From contig NZ_JAIGNU010000001.1 in the NCBI RefSeq assembly GCF_019711655.1, forward strand, positions 1,335,501 to 1,399,500: a DNA stretch of 64,000 nucleotides, read 5' to 3'. Shown here piece by piece: positions 26,151 through 34,581 of the stretch (the stretch's first letter is position 1; the number at the start of each line of letters is the position of its first letter). Both the position numbers and the translations under genes were made by a program. Below the pieces are notes generated by a model. It saw only the letters and a program-made list of their open reading frames with translations, had not been told where the DNA came from and made no database searches. The stretch is from Qipengyuania mesophila (lineage in GTDB: Bacteria > Pseudomonadota > Alphaproteobacteria > Sphingomonadales > Sphingomonadaceae).

Positions 26151-28672
26151 CCTTCGTCAGGCGGCGAGCCGTCGACCCGCATCGCCGCGCCCGCGAGGCT
26201 CTCTGCTTCCAGCAGCAATTCGTCGTCCACCGCGCCCTGGGGTGTCGCCTCGCGCCCGATCATGACCATCACCGGCACCGCGAGCGGGCTGACCCGGTCG
26301 AGCTCGACATGGACGAGCTGCTCGGCCGAGCGATCGAGCAGATCGCCGAGCCGTCCGACATCGGTCAGCCGGGTTCGCGCATCGGCCCAGGCCGCCTCGA
26401 GCAGGACGTGGTCGGGTTCGTATTTGCGCAGCACATCGTAGATGAGATCGGTAGAGAAGGTGACCTGCTTGCCCGTCTTGCGTTTGCCCGGATGCTGGCG
26501 CTCGACCAGCCCTCCGATCACCGCCACCTCGCGGAACGCGCGGCGCAGCAGGTGCGAATTCTGGACCCACTCGATGAACTCGTCCTGCAGGATATCGGGC
26601 GACAGCAGCGGCGCCGGGTCGGTCACGGGTTTCAGCCCCCATACCGCCAGCGAATAGTCGTTGGCGACGAAACCGCCGGGCATCAGCCCGCGATCCTCCA
26701 TCCTCCGGGTAATCAGCATGCCGAGGCTCTGGTTCGCGTTCCAGCCTTCGAAGGTGTAATAGACGCTGTAGTGCCGCTTGGCATGCGGGAAGCTCTCCAC
26801 CAGCAATTGCCCGGGCCCGGGCATCTGCGAACGCCAGTCCTGCACCTCCAGCCATTCGCGGACATCGTCGGGAAAGCGCGCCCAGCCCGCGCGGTCGACC
26901 AGCATGGCCCGGACGCGCTCCGCCAGATGCGTCGTGAGCGGCATGCGCGCGCCGCCGTAGCTGGGGATCATGGCGCTGGCCTTGGCCGCTTTCACCACCA
27001 CCTCCATGTCCTGGAGCTTGACCACCTCGAGGCTCATCCCGGCGAAGGCGAAGGTGTCGCCTGGGCTGAGCGATGCGGCGAAGCGTTCCTCAACCTTGCC
27101 CAGGCTGCGCCCGCCCCGGCCCCGCCCGGCACTGATGCGCACCTCGAGCATCTCGGAATCGATGATGATCCCCGCATTCAGCCTGTGCCGGGCGGCCTGC
27201 TCGGGGTGGGTCAGGCGCCAGACGCCTGTCTCATCGCGCACGATCCGTTTGAACTTGTCGTAGGCCTTGAGCGCATATCCGCCGGTTTCGACGAAGGAGA
27301 GCACGCGCTGCCACGCCGCCTGATCGACCCAGGCATAGGACAGGCCCGAGCGGACCTCGGCGAGCAATTCGTCCTCCTGGAACGGCGCCGCGCAGGCGCA
27401 GGCCATCACATGCTGTGCGAGCACGTCGAGCCCGCCGGGGCGGAACTCCTCGCCGTCGCGCTGGCCCTCGTCCACGGCCTCCTTCGCCGCAGTTGCCTCG
27501 AGGAACTCGAAGCGGTTGCCCGGCACCAGCAGCGCGCGGCTGGGCTGGTCGAGCCGGTGGTTGGCGCGCCCGATACGTTGCAGCAACCGGCTGGAGCCCT
27601 TGGGCGCCCCCATCTGCACCACCAGGTCGATATCGCCCCAGTCGACCCCGAGGTCGAGGCTCGCCGTGGCCACCAGCGCGCGCAATTGCCCACGCGCCAT
27701 CGTGCCTTCGACCTTGCGTCGCGCCTCCCTACTCAGGCTTCCGTGATGGACGCCGATCGGCAGATTGTCCTCGTTAACGTCCCACAGGTTCTGGAAGATG
27801 TATTCGGCGAGGAAGCGGGTATTGGTGAAGATCAGCGTCGTGCGATTGGCGCGGATCTGCTCGTAGAGCTGCGGAATCGCCCAAGTCGCGGCATGGCCGC
27901 CCCAGGGCACGCGCTCTTCGTCGGGCAGGAGGATCTCGACTTCCGCCGGTGCACCGGTCTCACCCTCGACCAGTTCCACGGCGTCGATCTCACCCCACGG
28001 AGCCAGCCATTCGCGAAACCCTTCCGGATTGGCGAGCGTGGCGGAGAGCGCGGCGCGCTGCATTCCCGGCGCGATTGCCTGCAGGCGGCTGAGCGCCAGT
28101 GCCAATAGATCGCCGCGCTTGCCCGTGGCGAAGGCGTGGACCTCGTCGATCACGACGCGCTTGAGGCCCCGGAACAGCTCGAAACTGTCGGGATAGGACA
28201 GCAGCAGCGAAAGGCTTTCGGGCGTCGTCAGCAGGACATGCGGGGGCCGTGTGCGCTGGCGCTTCTTGCGGTCGGAGGGGGTGTCGCCGCTGCGCGTCTC
28301 GACGCGGATCGGCAGGCCGATCTCCTCGATCGGGGTGAGCAGGTTGCGCTGCACGTCATGCGCCAGCGCCTTCAACGGCGAGACATAGAGCGTGTGCAGG
28401 CCTTCGGGCGGCGCTTCCCCCGCGAGCCGCGAGGGAGTGAAGTCGGCGAGGGTCGGCAAGAACCCGGCCAGCGTCTTGCCGGCGCCGGTATCGGCAACCA
28501 GGAGGGTATGGCGCCCGGCATCCGCTGCCGCCAACATCGCCGCCTGATGCCGCCTGACCCGCCAGCCGCGACCGGCGAACCAGTTGCGGATCTCTGAGGG
28601 GAGGCGAGGATCGCTCACAACAGGAATAGCGCTGTCGTCTGCGAGGCGTACCCCGTCGTCATTACAAGCCAA
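26147..28672 (-). CDS. Lhr-type DEXH-box helicase (ligase-associated family)
   Basis: An 841-residue superfamily 2 helicase. Walker A is ADTGAGKT (about 60-67), followed by DEVHAF, SATLANP (motif III) and QRIGRANHR (motif VI); the second half is the Lhr-type winged-helix and DUF-rich region seen in the ligase-associated DNA damage response helicase family. It should unwind or translocate on nucleic acid with ATP. In many proteobacteria it neighbours an ATP-dependent ligase, exonuclease and phosphoesterase; none is adjacent here. The start overlaps the upstream J-like gene by 11 bases, so it is last in the mipZ operon. Confidence 0.92.
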   Translation of the reverse strand: MACNDDGVRLADDSAIPVVSDPRLPSEIRNWFAGRGWRVRRHQAAMLAAADAGRHTLLVADTGAGKTLAGFLPTLADFTPSRLAGEAPPEGLHTLYVSPLKALAHDVQRNLLTPIEEIGLPIRVETRSGDTPSDRKKRQRTRPPHVLLTTPESLSLLLSYPDSFELFRGLKRVVIDEVHAFATGKRGDLLALALSRLQAIAPGMQRAALSATLANPEGFREWLAPWGEIDAVELVEGETGAPAEVEILLPDEERVPWGGHAATWAIPQLYEQIRANRTTLIFTNTRFLAEYIFQNLWDVNEDNLPIGVHHGSLSREARRKVEGTMARGQLRALVATASLDLGVDWGDIDLVVQMGAPKGSSRLLQRIGRANHRLDQPSRALLVPGNRFEFLEATAAKEAVDEGQRDGEEFRPGGLDVLAQHVMACACAAPFQEDELLAEVRSGLSYAWVDQAAWQRVLSFVETGGYALKAYDKFKRIVRDETGVWRLTHPEQAARHRLNAGIIIDSEMLEVRISAGRGRGGRSLGKVEERFAASLSPGDTFAFAGMSLEVVKLQDMEVVVKAAKASAMIPSYGGARMPLTTHLAERVRAMLVDRAGWARFPDDVREWLEVQDWRSQMPGPGQLLVESFPHAKRHYSVYYTFEGWNANQSLGMLITRRMEDRGLMPGGFVANDYSLAVWGLKPVTDPAPLLSPDILQDEFIEWVQNSHLLRRAFREVAVIGGLVERQHPGKRKTGKQVTFSTDLIYDVLRKYEPDHVLLEAAWADARTRLTDVGRLGDLLDRSAEQLVHVELDRVSPLAVPVMVMIGREATPQGAVDDELLLEAESLAGAAMRVDGSPPDEG

Positions 28673-29870
28673 TCAGCAGGCGTTCGGGCACGTCGTCGGG
28701 CTGCGCGAGCAAGGCTTCGAGCACAGCGATGGTCACCCGGCAGCGCTCGGGATGCGCGAGATCTTCCAATGCTGCCCCGATGACAGCACGGTCCAACCCG
28801 GTCTTCTTCTCTGCTTCTACGAGAGCCCAGCCCGGGACGGGTGGGAGGGCGCGGTTATGGATGTCATCGTCATTGCCGTAGCTCCCGCCCTGCGCGAATT
28901 TGCGCGCGAAGGCCTGCTCTTTTTCGAGGTCGTCGGGCGAGAGCTTGGGCAGGCCGTCGAAAAAGCTGTGCCCGGTCACGTCGCGGCACGATCCATCCTG
29001 CGCGGCTTCGGCGCTACGCAACCACATCAGATAGACTGCAGTTTCTTCAATGAGCATGTCGCGCTCCATGGCAGGGCGAGCATATATGATTACCGTGCGC
29101 AGGACCCCGCGAGCGCTCTCTATATCGGTCGTTGCAAATTGGTTGTGAGCCGCATGGACTATCACTGCTGCAAGATCGGGATTGGTGGCTCGCAGTGTGG
29201 CCATCGAGTATCCATTGCCGAAAAGTTCCGGCACGACAGGGGCAGCCCTTGCGACCTTCTCCTCGTCTGCCAGGACCTCTTCCGCACTTTGCGGGTAGGC
29301 CGTTTCCGGTTCATCACCGCGAACCAAAGCGACAAGCTTCACCACCAGAAACAAGATCGCAAAGATGCCCAATGCGACCATCCGCCAGCGATCGACCGTT
29401 TGGGAGAACCCAGCGGACCACTGTTGCGAGTACTCTTCCCGTCTCGCGTCCTTAGAATCATCCAGCCACGGACCGCCTGAATCGGTATCCCGCGCGGCAT
29501 CCGCCACGCCAGCATCCACATAGACGGAGCGAGCTTCGGACGCTTGCTGCGCAGCGTCCGCCTCTTGTTCGGTCGGCTGGCCGTCGAGGGGCTCTAGGGG
29601 CGCTGCCAGCGCATGAGGCGTCCCTTCTCCTTCCACCACCGTAGGGCTCTGCGCCGCCAGAGAGAGGGCTTTTTCACGCGCCTCGCTGAGCCTGGTATAC
29701 GCCGAAATGGGCGACGATCGATCGATCCGCCCTATCTTCGTACGATAGGCTTCAAGAATGGCCTCCTTGTCGGCCGTCTCGGCGATGCCGAGTTCCGACC
29801 AGGGCCAGCTGCCGGCGGCGCGACCCGTCAGCGGCCTAGTGCCCGGCCTGCGGGCCGCGCTCGAGGCCAC
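28662..29870 (-). CDS. J-domain-like membrane protein lacking the HPD motif
   Basis: A 402-residue protein I cannot name. Residues about 22-70 (WPWSELGIAETADKEAILEAYRTKIGRID) look like a J-domain helix pair, but the Hsp70-stimulating HPD tripeptide is replaced (IDRSSP), so it should not activate DnaK. One membrane helix lies at about 163-184 (MVALGIFAILFLVVKLVALV), followed by a 210-residue helical domain. The start is GTG 29870, inside the end of pgm (35-base overlap), with no visible ribosome-binding site, so it is likely coupled to pgm translation. Codon use is somewhat less GC-biased than in its neighbours. Confidence 0.75.
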   Translation of the reverse strand: MASSAARRPGTRPLTGRAAGSWPWSELGIAETADKEAILEAYRTKIGRIDRSSPISAYTRLSEAREKALSLAAQSPTVVEGEGTPHALAAPLEPLDGQPTEQEADAAQQASEARSVYVDAGVADAARDTDSGGPWLDDSKDARREEYSQQWSAGFSQTVDRWRMVALGIFAILFLVVKLVALVRGDEPETAYPQSAEEVLADEEKVARAAPVVPELFGNGYSMATLRATNPDLAAVIVHAAHNQFATTDIESARGVLRTVIIYARPAMERDMLIEETAVYLMWLRSAEAAQDGSCRDVTGHSFFDGLPKLSPDDLEKEQAFARKFAQGGSYGNDDDIHNRALPPVPGWALVEAEKKTGLDRAVIGAALEDLAHPERCRVTIAVLEALLAQPDDVPERLLIGL

Positions 29871-31239
29871 TCAGCGCCAACTGCTCGTCGATCTGGGCGA
29901 CCAGGCGGTCGAGCCCTTTCTGGCTGTCGCTTTCGGCGCGAGCGACTAGGACGTCCTGCGTGTTCGAAGCGCGCAGCAGCCACCAGCCGTCGTCGGTGGT
30001 CACGCGGACACCGTCGGTGGAATCGGCCACGGCATCGCTGGCCGCCACGCGTGCGGCAATCTCATCGACCGCGGCGAACTTGCGGCTTTCGTCTACCTGG
30101 AAGCGCATCTCGGGCGTGTTGACCATCGGCGGCATCGCGCCGCGCAATTCGGTGACCGACTTGCCGAGCCGGGCGCTCGCAGCGATCAGGCGGACCCCGG
30201 CGTAGAGCGCGTCGTCATAGCCGTAATATTCGTCGGCGAAGAAGACGTGCCCGCTCATCTCGCCAGCCAGCGGCGAGCCCGTTTCCTTCATCTTGGATTT
30301 GATCAGCGAATGGCCGGTCTTCCACATCAGCGGAGATCCGCCATGCGCCGCGACATGATCGAACAGCGCGCGGCTGGCCTTGACGTCGGCGATGATCGTC
30401 GCGCCTTCGCGCCGCGCGAGCAGATCTTCGGCGTAGATCATCAACAGCTGATCGCCCCAGATCACCCGACCTTCGCCGTCGATCGCCCCGATGCGATCGC
30501 CATCGCCATCGAAGGCGATACCGAAATCGAGCGACTTCTCGGCGACGAGCGCACGCAGATCGGCGAGATTCGCCTCCACCGTGGGATCTGGATGATGATT
30601 GGGAAAATTGCCGTCGACTTCGGTGTAGAGCAGATGGTGTTCGCCGGGCAGGCGCGCGGCTAGCTTCTCGAGCGCGGGACCTGCCGCGCCATTGCCCGCG
30701 TCCCAGCCGACACGGAGGCTGTCGAGAGCGGCGCCCTCGATCCCCGCAAGCGCGTCGAGCATGCGATCGATATAGGCCTCGAGCACCTCGCGCTCCTCGA
30801 CCTTGCCCGCGCCGTCGACCCATTCGCCCGCGGCACTGCGGCGGCCGAGTTCCTGAATGTCCGCACCGAAGAACGGACGCCCCTGGAACACCATCTTGAA
30901 GCCGTTGTAATTGGCTGGATTGTGGCTGCCGGTTATCTGGATGCCGCCATCCACATCTGCGGCTGATGCCTCGGCATAGTAGAGCATCGGCGTCGGACCC
31001 ATGCCCACGCGCACCACGTCCATGCCCGATGCGGTGAGCCCTTCGACGAGCGCGTGCTCGAGCATGGGCGAGCTGACCCGGCCGTCGTAGCCGACGGCGA
31101 CCTTGCTGCCGCCTGCCTCAGCGAGCATCGAGCCGAAGCAGCGCCCGATCGCGCGGGCATCATCCGGTCCCAGCGTTTCGCCGATGATCCCGCGGATGTC
31201 GTATTCGCGCAGGACGGTAGGGTCGAAAGTGTGAGTCAT
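29836..31239 (-). CDS. Phosphomannomutase/phosphoglucomutase
   Basis: A 467-residue alpha-D-phosphohexomutase that interconverts 1- and 6-phosphates of mannose or glucose for cell-envelope sugars. The phosphoserine loop is TGSHNPANYNG (about 103-113), the Mg site DGDGDRIG (about 243-250), the sugar-binding loop GEMSGHVFF and the phosphate-binding loop RASNTQDVLVARAE; many relatives have RPSGTEP there, so this is the RASNT variant. It overlaps the upstream J-domain gene by four bases and the downstream J-like gene by 35. The substrate (mannose or glucose or both) is not decidable; algC- or pgm-type names apply. Confidence 0.93.
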   Translation of the reverse strand: MTHTFDPTVLREYDIRGIIGETLGPDDARAIGRCFGSMLAEAGGSKVAVGYDGRVSSPMLEHALVEGLTASGMDVVRVGMGPTPMLYYAEASAADVDGGIQITGSHNPANYNGFKMVFQGRPFFGADIQELGRRSAAGEWVDGAGKVEEREVLEAYIDRMLDALAGIEGAALDSLRVGWDAGNGAAGPALEKLAARLPGEHHLLYTEVDGNFPNHHPDPTVEANLADLRALVAEKSLDFGIAFDGDGDRIGAIDGEGRVIWGDQLLMIYAEDLLARREGATIIADVKASRALFDHVAAHGGSPLMWKTGHSLIKSKMKETGSPLAGEMSGHVFFADEYYGYDDALYAGVRLIAASARLGKSVTELRGAMPPMVNTPEMRFQVDESRKFAAVDEIAARVAASDAVADSTDGVRVTTDDGWWLLRASNTQDVLVARAESDSQKGLDRLVAQIDEQLALSGLERGPQAGH

Positions 31240-31538
31240 TCGGAACGCTCCAGTCGGGTCCGGGAAATATGGTCAAGCAAGAGGTCGCGCGCGGCATTGG
31301 CCTCTTGCAGCGCATCGGCGCTACCCCCTCTGTCGGGGTGAATTATTGTAACAATGCGACGGTGCGCGGCGCGGATCTCCTCGGCACTGGCGTCCCGCGG
31401 AACATCGAGGATCGCGCGTGCGCGGCCGAGCGCACGGTCCGCCGCGCTTTGCGCGGTGAGATATTCCCACGGCCACTTGCCGAAGATCCAGCGGCACGCC
31501 ACCGAAACCAGCACGGCAAGGGCAAGCAGGCGGATCAC
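31236..31538 (-). CDS. Membrane-anchored J-domain protein
   Basis: A 100-residue protein with an N-terminal membrane helix (about 1-16, LLALAVLVSVACRWIF) and a C-terminal J-domain: ARAILDVPRDASAEEIRAAHRRIVTIIHPDRGGS, with the HPD tripeptide intact at about residues 70-72. It should recruit and stimulate DnaK at the membrane, like mitochondrial Pam18/Tim14 and short DjlA-type proteins of alphaproteobacteria. It overlaps mipZ and pgm by four bases each. Confidence 0.88.
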   Translation of the reverse strand: MIRLLALAVLVSVACRWIFGKWPWEYLTAQSAADRALGRARAILDVPRDASAEEIRAAHRRIVTIIHPDRGGSADALQEANAARDLLLDHISRTRLERSE

Positions 31539-32344
31539 TGGGCCGCTTCCGCGACCTGTTCGGCGCCCGCCTCGGGAAGCCGGAGACTGGCGACGAGGCT
31601 GCGAAGTTCCTGCCGCGCGACCAGATGGCTGGTTCCGAGATCGCCGAGGTGCCCCTTGTCGAGTAGGGTCAGGCCCGAAGGGAAGAGTTCGCGATAGATC
31701 ACGCGTTCCGACAGCCCCTTGGACACGCGAAAACCGACGCGTTTGGACATTTCCTTCAACGCCTGCTCGATGCGGGCCATGTTGCGGGCCTCGGTGAAGC
31801 CGGTGCGGTTGCGCACCACGACCCAGTCCATCTGCGCGCGGTTCTGCTCGATCGAGGTCCGGCTGCGAGTCAGCCGCGCTTCCCAGATGAGTTCCGCATA
31901 GAAGGACAGCTTCCTCACCTTGAAATTCTCGCCTTCGACTTGCCCGATGAGGTCGAAATCGACGAAACTGTCGTTCATCGGCGTGACCAGCGTGTCGGCG
32001 GTGGTCGCCGAATGGCGCGCGAGCGGATCGTCGCGGCCCGGCGTGTCGATTACCACGAAGTCCGCGCCTTCAGCCTTGTCGGCTACGAAGGCTTCCATCG
32101 CGGCACCGTCCATGCCTTCGACCACATGGCAGCGAACGGTGGGAAGATCGATCCCGCGGCGCTGCATGGTCTCGGCGCGGTTCTCGAAATAGCGGCACAT
32201 GGTACGCTGGCGATGATCGAGATCGAAGGCGACAACCTCTGCGCCGCGGCAGGCGAGCGCGACGGCGACATGCACGGCCGTGGTCGATTTTCCGGTACCG
32301 CCCTTTTCATTGGCAAAGACAATACGGTGGGGGTGCGAACTCAT
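31535..32344 (-). CDS. mipZ: Division-plane positioning ATPase MipZ
   Basis: MipZ is a ParA-type ATPase that forms a bipolar gradient by binding ParB and inhibits FtsZ away from mid-cell in alphaproteobacteria lacking MinCD. The 269 residues begin with the deviant Walker A NEKGGTGKSTTAVHVAVAL (about 13-31), AFDLDHRQRTMCRYFENR and VIDTPGRDDPLARHS (Walker B), all MipZ-like. It is first in the operon, with a promoter 34-62 bases upstream, and overlaps the J-domain gene by four bases. Confidence 0.94.
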   Translation of the reverse strand: MSSHPHRIVFANEKGGTGKSTTAVHVAVALACRGAEVVAFDLDHRQRTMCRYFENRAETMQRRGIDLPTVRCHVVEGMDGAAMEAFVADKAEGADFVVIDTPGRDDPLARHSATTADTLVTPMNDSFVDFDLIGQVEGENFKVRKLSFYAELIWEARLTRSRTSIEQNRAQMDWVVVRNRTGFTEARNMARIEQALKEMSKRVGFRVSKGLSERVIYRELFPSGLTLLDKGHLGDLGTSHLVARQELRSLVASLRLPEAGAEQVAEAAQ

Positions 32345-32377
32345 CGGGATTGGGCCGTCAATATCATGCTGGCGGTG

Positions 32378-32406
32378 TCCCTATCCAACCCTCTGCCCGG
32401 CGGCAA
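32378..32406 (-). promoter_or_regulatory. Candidate promoter of the mipZ operon
   Basis: Minus strand TTGCCG (32401-32406), 17 bases, TAGGGA (32378-32383). Transcription would start near 32371, leaving a leader of about 27 bases. Read by eye. Confidence 0.5.
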
Positions 32407-32567
32407 CGCGTGCTCAGGCGACGGGTCAGGATAACCCACAATGGCGGATGCGTACTAGCCTGCCCTGCATCATTTGATATGATCGCCCTCGCCTGGGTCG
32501 CATTCGACCGGCGTTGATCGGCAAAAAGCCGGCGACCGGAGACGAACCATAGGAGGGATCCCAGGAC

Positions 32568-33341
32568 ATGAAGAAGCTTCTTTTCACCGCGCTTGCCGCG
32601 CTTTCGATGACCGGCATGGCCGCCGAACCCGTGCTCGCCCAGGGCCGCTCGTCCGGCCGCAAGGCGCAGGATCGCGCGACCATGGAAATTCCGCGGTGTT
32701 CGCGCAATCTCGGCACGATCGCAGTGGTCGAACCCGACGACAAATGGTGGCGCGAACTCAACCTCGGCAGCCCGGAACAGATCATCCGCGTCTTCATCCA
32801 GCGCTCCGGCTGCTTCACCATGGTGAGCCGCGGACGCGCGATGCAGAGCCGCGCGATGGAACGCGCGCTGCAGGAGCAGGGCGAGCTGCAGGAAGGCCAG
32901 AACGTCGGCCTCGGCCAAGTGGTGACGGCAGACTATTTCCTCCAGCCCGACATCGTCAGCGCCAACAGCAATTCGGGCGGCGGTGGCGGCGTCCTCGGCG
33001 GCGTCGTCGGGGGCCTGTTCGGTCGCACAGCAGGAGCGCTTGCCGGCGGCATCCGCGTCAAGAAGGGCGAGGCCAATGTCGTCCTCTCGCTGGTCAACGC
33101 CCGAACGACGGTGGAGGAAGCCTTGGTCGAAGGCTATTTCCGCAAGCAGGATCTCGGTTGGGCCGCCGGGGGCGGCCTGTTCGGCGGTGGTGGCGGAGCC
33201 GCGGGCGGCTTCGGCAGCTATGAGAACACCGCCATCGGGCAGATCATCGTGCTCGCCTATCTCAACGCCTATACCGATCTGGTGACCCAACTCGGGGGCC
33301 TGCCCGAGGATGCGGCGGCGGCGGCACCCGAGGCGCGCTGA
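32568..33341 (+). CDS. CsgG/HfaB-like secreted protein
   Basis: A 257-residue exported protein. Signal peptide about 1-25 (KKLLFTALAALSMTGMAAEPVLAQ). The mature protein resembles the CsgG/HfaB family of outer-membrane lipoproteins and secretion pores: IPRCSRNLGTIAVVEPDD, RVFIQRSGCFTMVSRGRAM, TADYFLQPDIVS. It has two Gly-rich segments (SGGGGGVLGGVVGGLFG and GGGLFGGGGGAAGGF) that could act as membrane-spanning or flexible loops. There is no lipobox Cys. ATG 32568 follows AGGAGGGATC. No curli genes are near, so curli export is not implied. A terminator-like hairpin follows. Confidence 0.75.
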   Translation: MKKLLFTALAALSMTGMAAEPVLAQGRSSGRKAQDRATMEIPRCSRNLGTIAVVEPDDKWWRELNLGSPEQIIRVFIQRSGCFTMVSRGRAMQSRAMERALQEQGELQEGQNVGLGQVVTADYFLQPDIVSANSNSGGGGGVLGGVVGGLFGRTAGALAGGIRVKKGEANVVLSLVNARTTVEEALVEGYFRKQDLGWAAGGGLFGGGGGAAGGFGSYENTAIGQIIVLAYLNAYTDLVTQLGGLPEDAAAAAPEAR

Positions 33342-33368
33342 TCCGGCAGCGCTTGCAACATGGGGGGC

Positions 33369-33400
33369 GGGGCGGCAGAGATCGCTCCGCCCCTTGTCGT
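33369..33400 (+). terminator. Terminator-like hairpin between the CsgG-like gene and panC
   Basis: GGGGCGG (33369-33375) pairs with CCGCCCC (33387-33393), with an AG-CT extension, followed by TTGTCGTT. The tail is only partly U-rich. It lies 27 bases after the CsgG-like stop and inside what would be the first codons of panC if that gene began at the ATG at 33360. Confidence 0.6.
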
Positions 33401-33416
33401 TGCAGGAGCAGGACCG

Positions 33417-34265
33417 CTGCAGACCGTCACCACCCTCGCCGCACTTCGCCCCGCGACCGAAGCGCTCCGCGCCAAGGGAGGGCTCGCCCTCGTCCCGACG
33501 ATGGGAGCGCTGCACGAAGGCCACCTGACTTTGGTGCGAGAGGCCCGCAAGGCCGCCGAGCATGTCGCGGTGTCGATCTTCGTCAATCCGCGGCAATTCG
33601 GGGCCAATGAAGACCTCGATTCTTATCCCCGCCAACTTGCGCGCGATTCGGCGCTGCTTGAGGCGGAAGACGTTGCGCTGCTGTGGGCACCCTCTCCGGA
33701 GGAGGTCTATCCTGAGGGCTATGCCACCAACGTCTCGGTCGCGGGGGTCAGCGACGGCCTGTGCGGCGCCGATCGCCCCGGCCATTTCGACGGCGTGGCC
33801 ACGGTGGTCTGCAAGCTGTTCAACCAGGTTCGGCCGGACATGGCCTTCTTCGGCGAGAAGGATTGGCAACAGCTGGCGGTGATCCGCCGCATGGCACGCG
33901 ACCTCGACCTGACCCTGCCGAATGTTGAGGCGATCCACGGCGTGCCGATCGTGCGCGAGGCCGACGGTCTCGCCATGTCGAGCCGCAACGCCTACCTGTC
34001 CGCCGACCAGCGTGTCGCTGCCGCCGCACTGCCTCGCGAGATGCGCGATGCCATCGCACGCTTCGTGGCGGGCGACACGGCGGGCACGGTGCTTTCCGAA
34101 CTCACCAGTGCGCTGGTCACAGCGGGCTTCGACAGCGTCGACTATGCCGAGCTACGCGACGGCGGCGATCTTGCACCGGCCGTCGATCCCGGTCCGGGTA
34201 CTCGACTGTTCGTTGCTGCAAGGATCGGCGGGACGCGGTTGATCGACAACATGCCTGTCGGCTGA
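33417..34265 (+). CDS. panC: Pantothenate synthetase
   Basis: PanC joins pantoate and beta-alanine with ATP to give pantothenate for CoA. From CTG 33417 the protein is 282 residues, the usual length (E. coli 283), and begins (M)QTVTTLAALR like family members. It holds the HIGH-type motif VPTMGALHEGH (about 26-36), VNPRQFG, GEKDWQQL and MSSRNAYLS. The CTG sits 8 bases after AGGAG. The in-frame ATG at 33360 would add 19 residues coded by a terminator-like hairpin and lacks a good ribosome site, but it cannot be excluded. No panB is adjacent. Confidence 0.92.
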   Translation: MQTVTTLAALRPATEALRAKGGLALVPTMGALHEGHLTLVREARKAAEHVAVSIFVNPRQFGANEDLDSYPRQLARDSALLEAEDVALLWAPSPEEVYPEGYATNVSVAGVSDGLCGADRPGHFDGVATVVCKLFNQVRPDMAFFGEKDWQQLAVIRRMARDLDLTLPNVEAIHGVPIVREADGLAMSSRNAYLSADQRVAAAALPREMRDAIARFVAGDTAGTVLSELTSALVTAGFDSVDYAELRDGGDLAPAVDPGPGTRLFVAARIGGTRLIDNMPVG

Positions 34266-34340
34266 AATGCCGCGAGGTCCTCTGCTTGGGGGACTGCAAC
34301 AAAAGATACACAACCGCTATTCCAAGGGTCCGTCGAGAAA

Positions 34341-34413
34341 GGTGCCGAACAGCACCCGCCCTTCGGTTCGCAAGGGTCGGGTGTACGGCGCCAGTGGGCG
34401 CGGTGCACCCGAC
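34341..34413 (+). other. Structured region with mutually exclusive hairpins
   Basis: Three competing pairings are visible. GGTGC (34341-34345) can pair GCACC (34352-34356). CACCCG-CCCTT (34353-34363) can pair AAGGG-T-CGGGTG (34372-34383). GTCGGGTGTAC (34376-34386) can pair GTGCACCCGAC (34403-34413) around an inner GCGCC-AGTG-GGCGC stem. The third segment cannot do both. No ORF is convincing here. It could be a 3' regulatory element of panC or a small RNA on either strand. Confidence 0.4.
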
Positions 34414-34440
34414 TTCGCACTACCTCTTGAAAGATAATCG

Positions 34441-34493
34441 TTTCCCAACGGGCCCGGATACCGGGCCCGGGGATCATCTGCGCCATTGGGAAA
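34441..34493 (-). other. Nested inverted repeat downstream of tRNA-Gly
   Basis: TTTCCCAA (34441-34448) and TTGGGAAA (34486-34493) enclose an 8-bp stem, GGGCCCGG (34450-34457) with CCGGGCCC (34461-34468). For the minus-strand tRNA this directly follows the CCA end, so it could guide 3' processing or end transcription; no U-tract is present. Confidence 0.45.
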
Positions 34494-34494
34494 G

Positions 34495-34568
34495 TGGAGC
34501 GGGTAAGGGGAATCGAACCCCTCTAGCCAGCTTGGAAGGCTGGAGCATTACCACTATGCTATACCCGC
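34495..34568 (-). tRNA. tRNA-Gly (anticodon UCC)
   Basis: The minus strand folds as a cloverleaf: acceptor GCGGGTA with TACCCGC, D arm GCAT-ATGC, anticodon arm CCAGC-CTTCCAA-GCTGG giving anticodon TCC at positions 34-36, T arm AGGGG-TTCGATT-CCCCT, discriminator T and an encoded CCA (34495-34497). The 74 bases include the CCA. It reads GGA and other GGN codons. A promoter candidate lies 14 bases upstream. Confidence 0.96.
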
Positions 34569-34581
34569 CCGGGTGAGGCGC

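Noticed and set aside
26309..28108. A 599-codon plus-strand frame
   Set aside because: Antisense to the Lhr-type helicase with intact helicase motifs; no recognisable domain.
34142..34486. A 114-codon minus-strand frame between panC and tRNA-Gly
   Set aside because: It overlaps panC, and the non-coding part is explained by strong hairpins.
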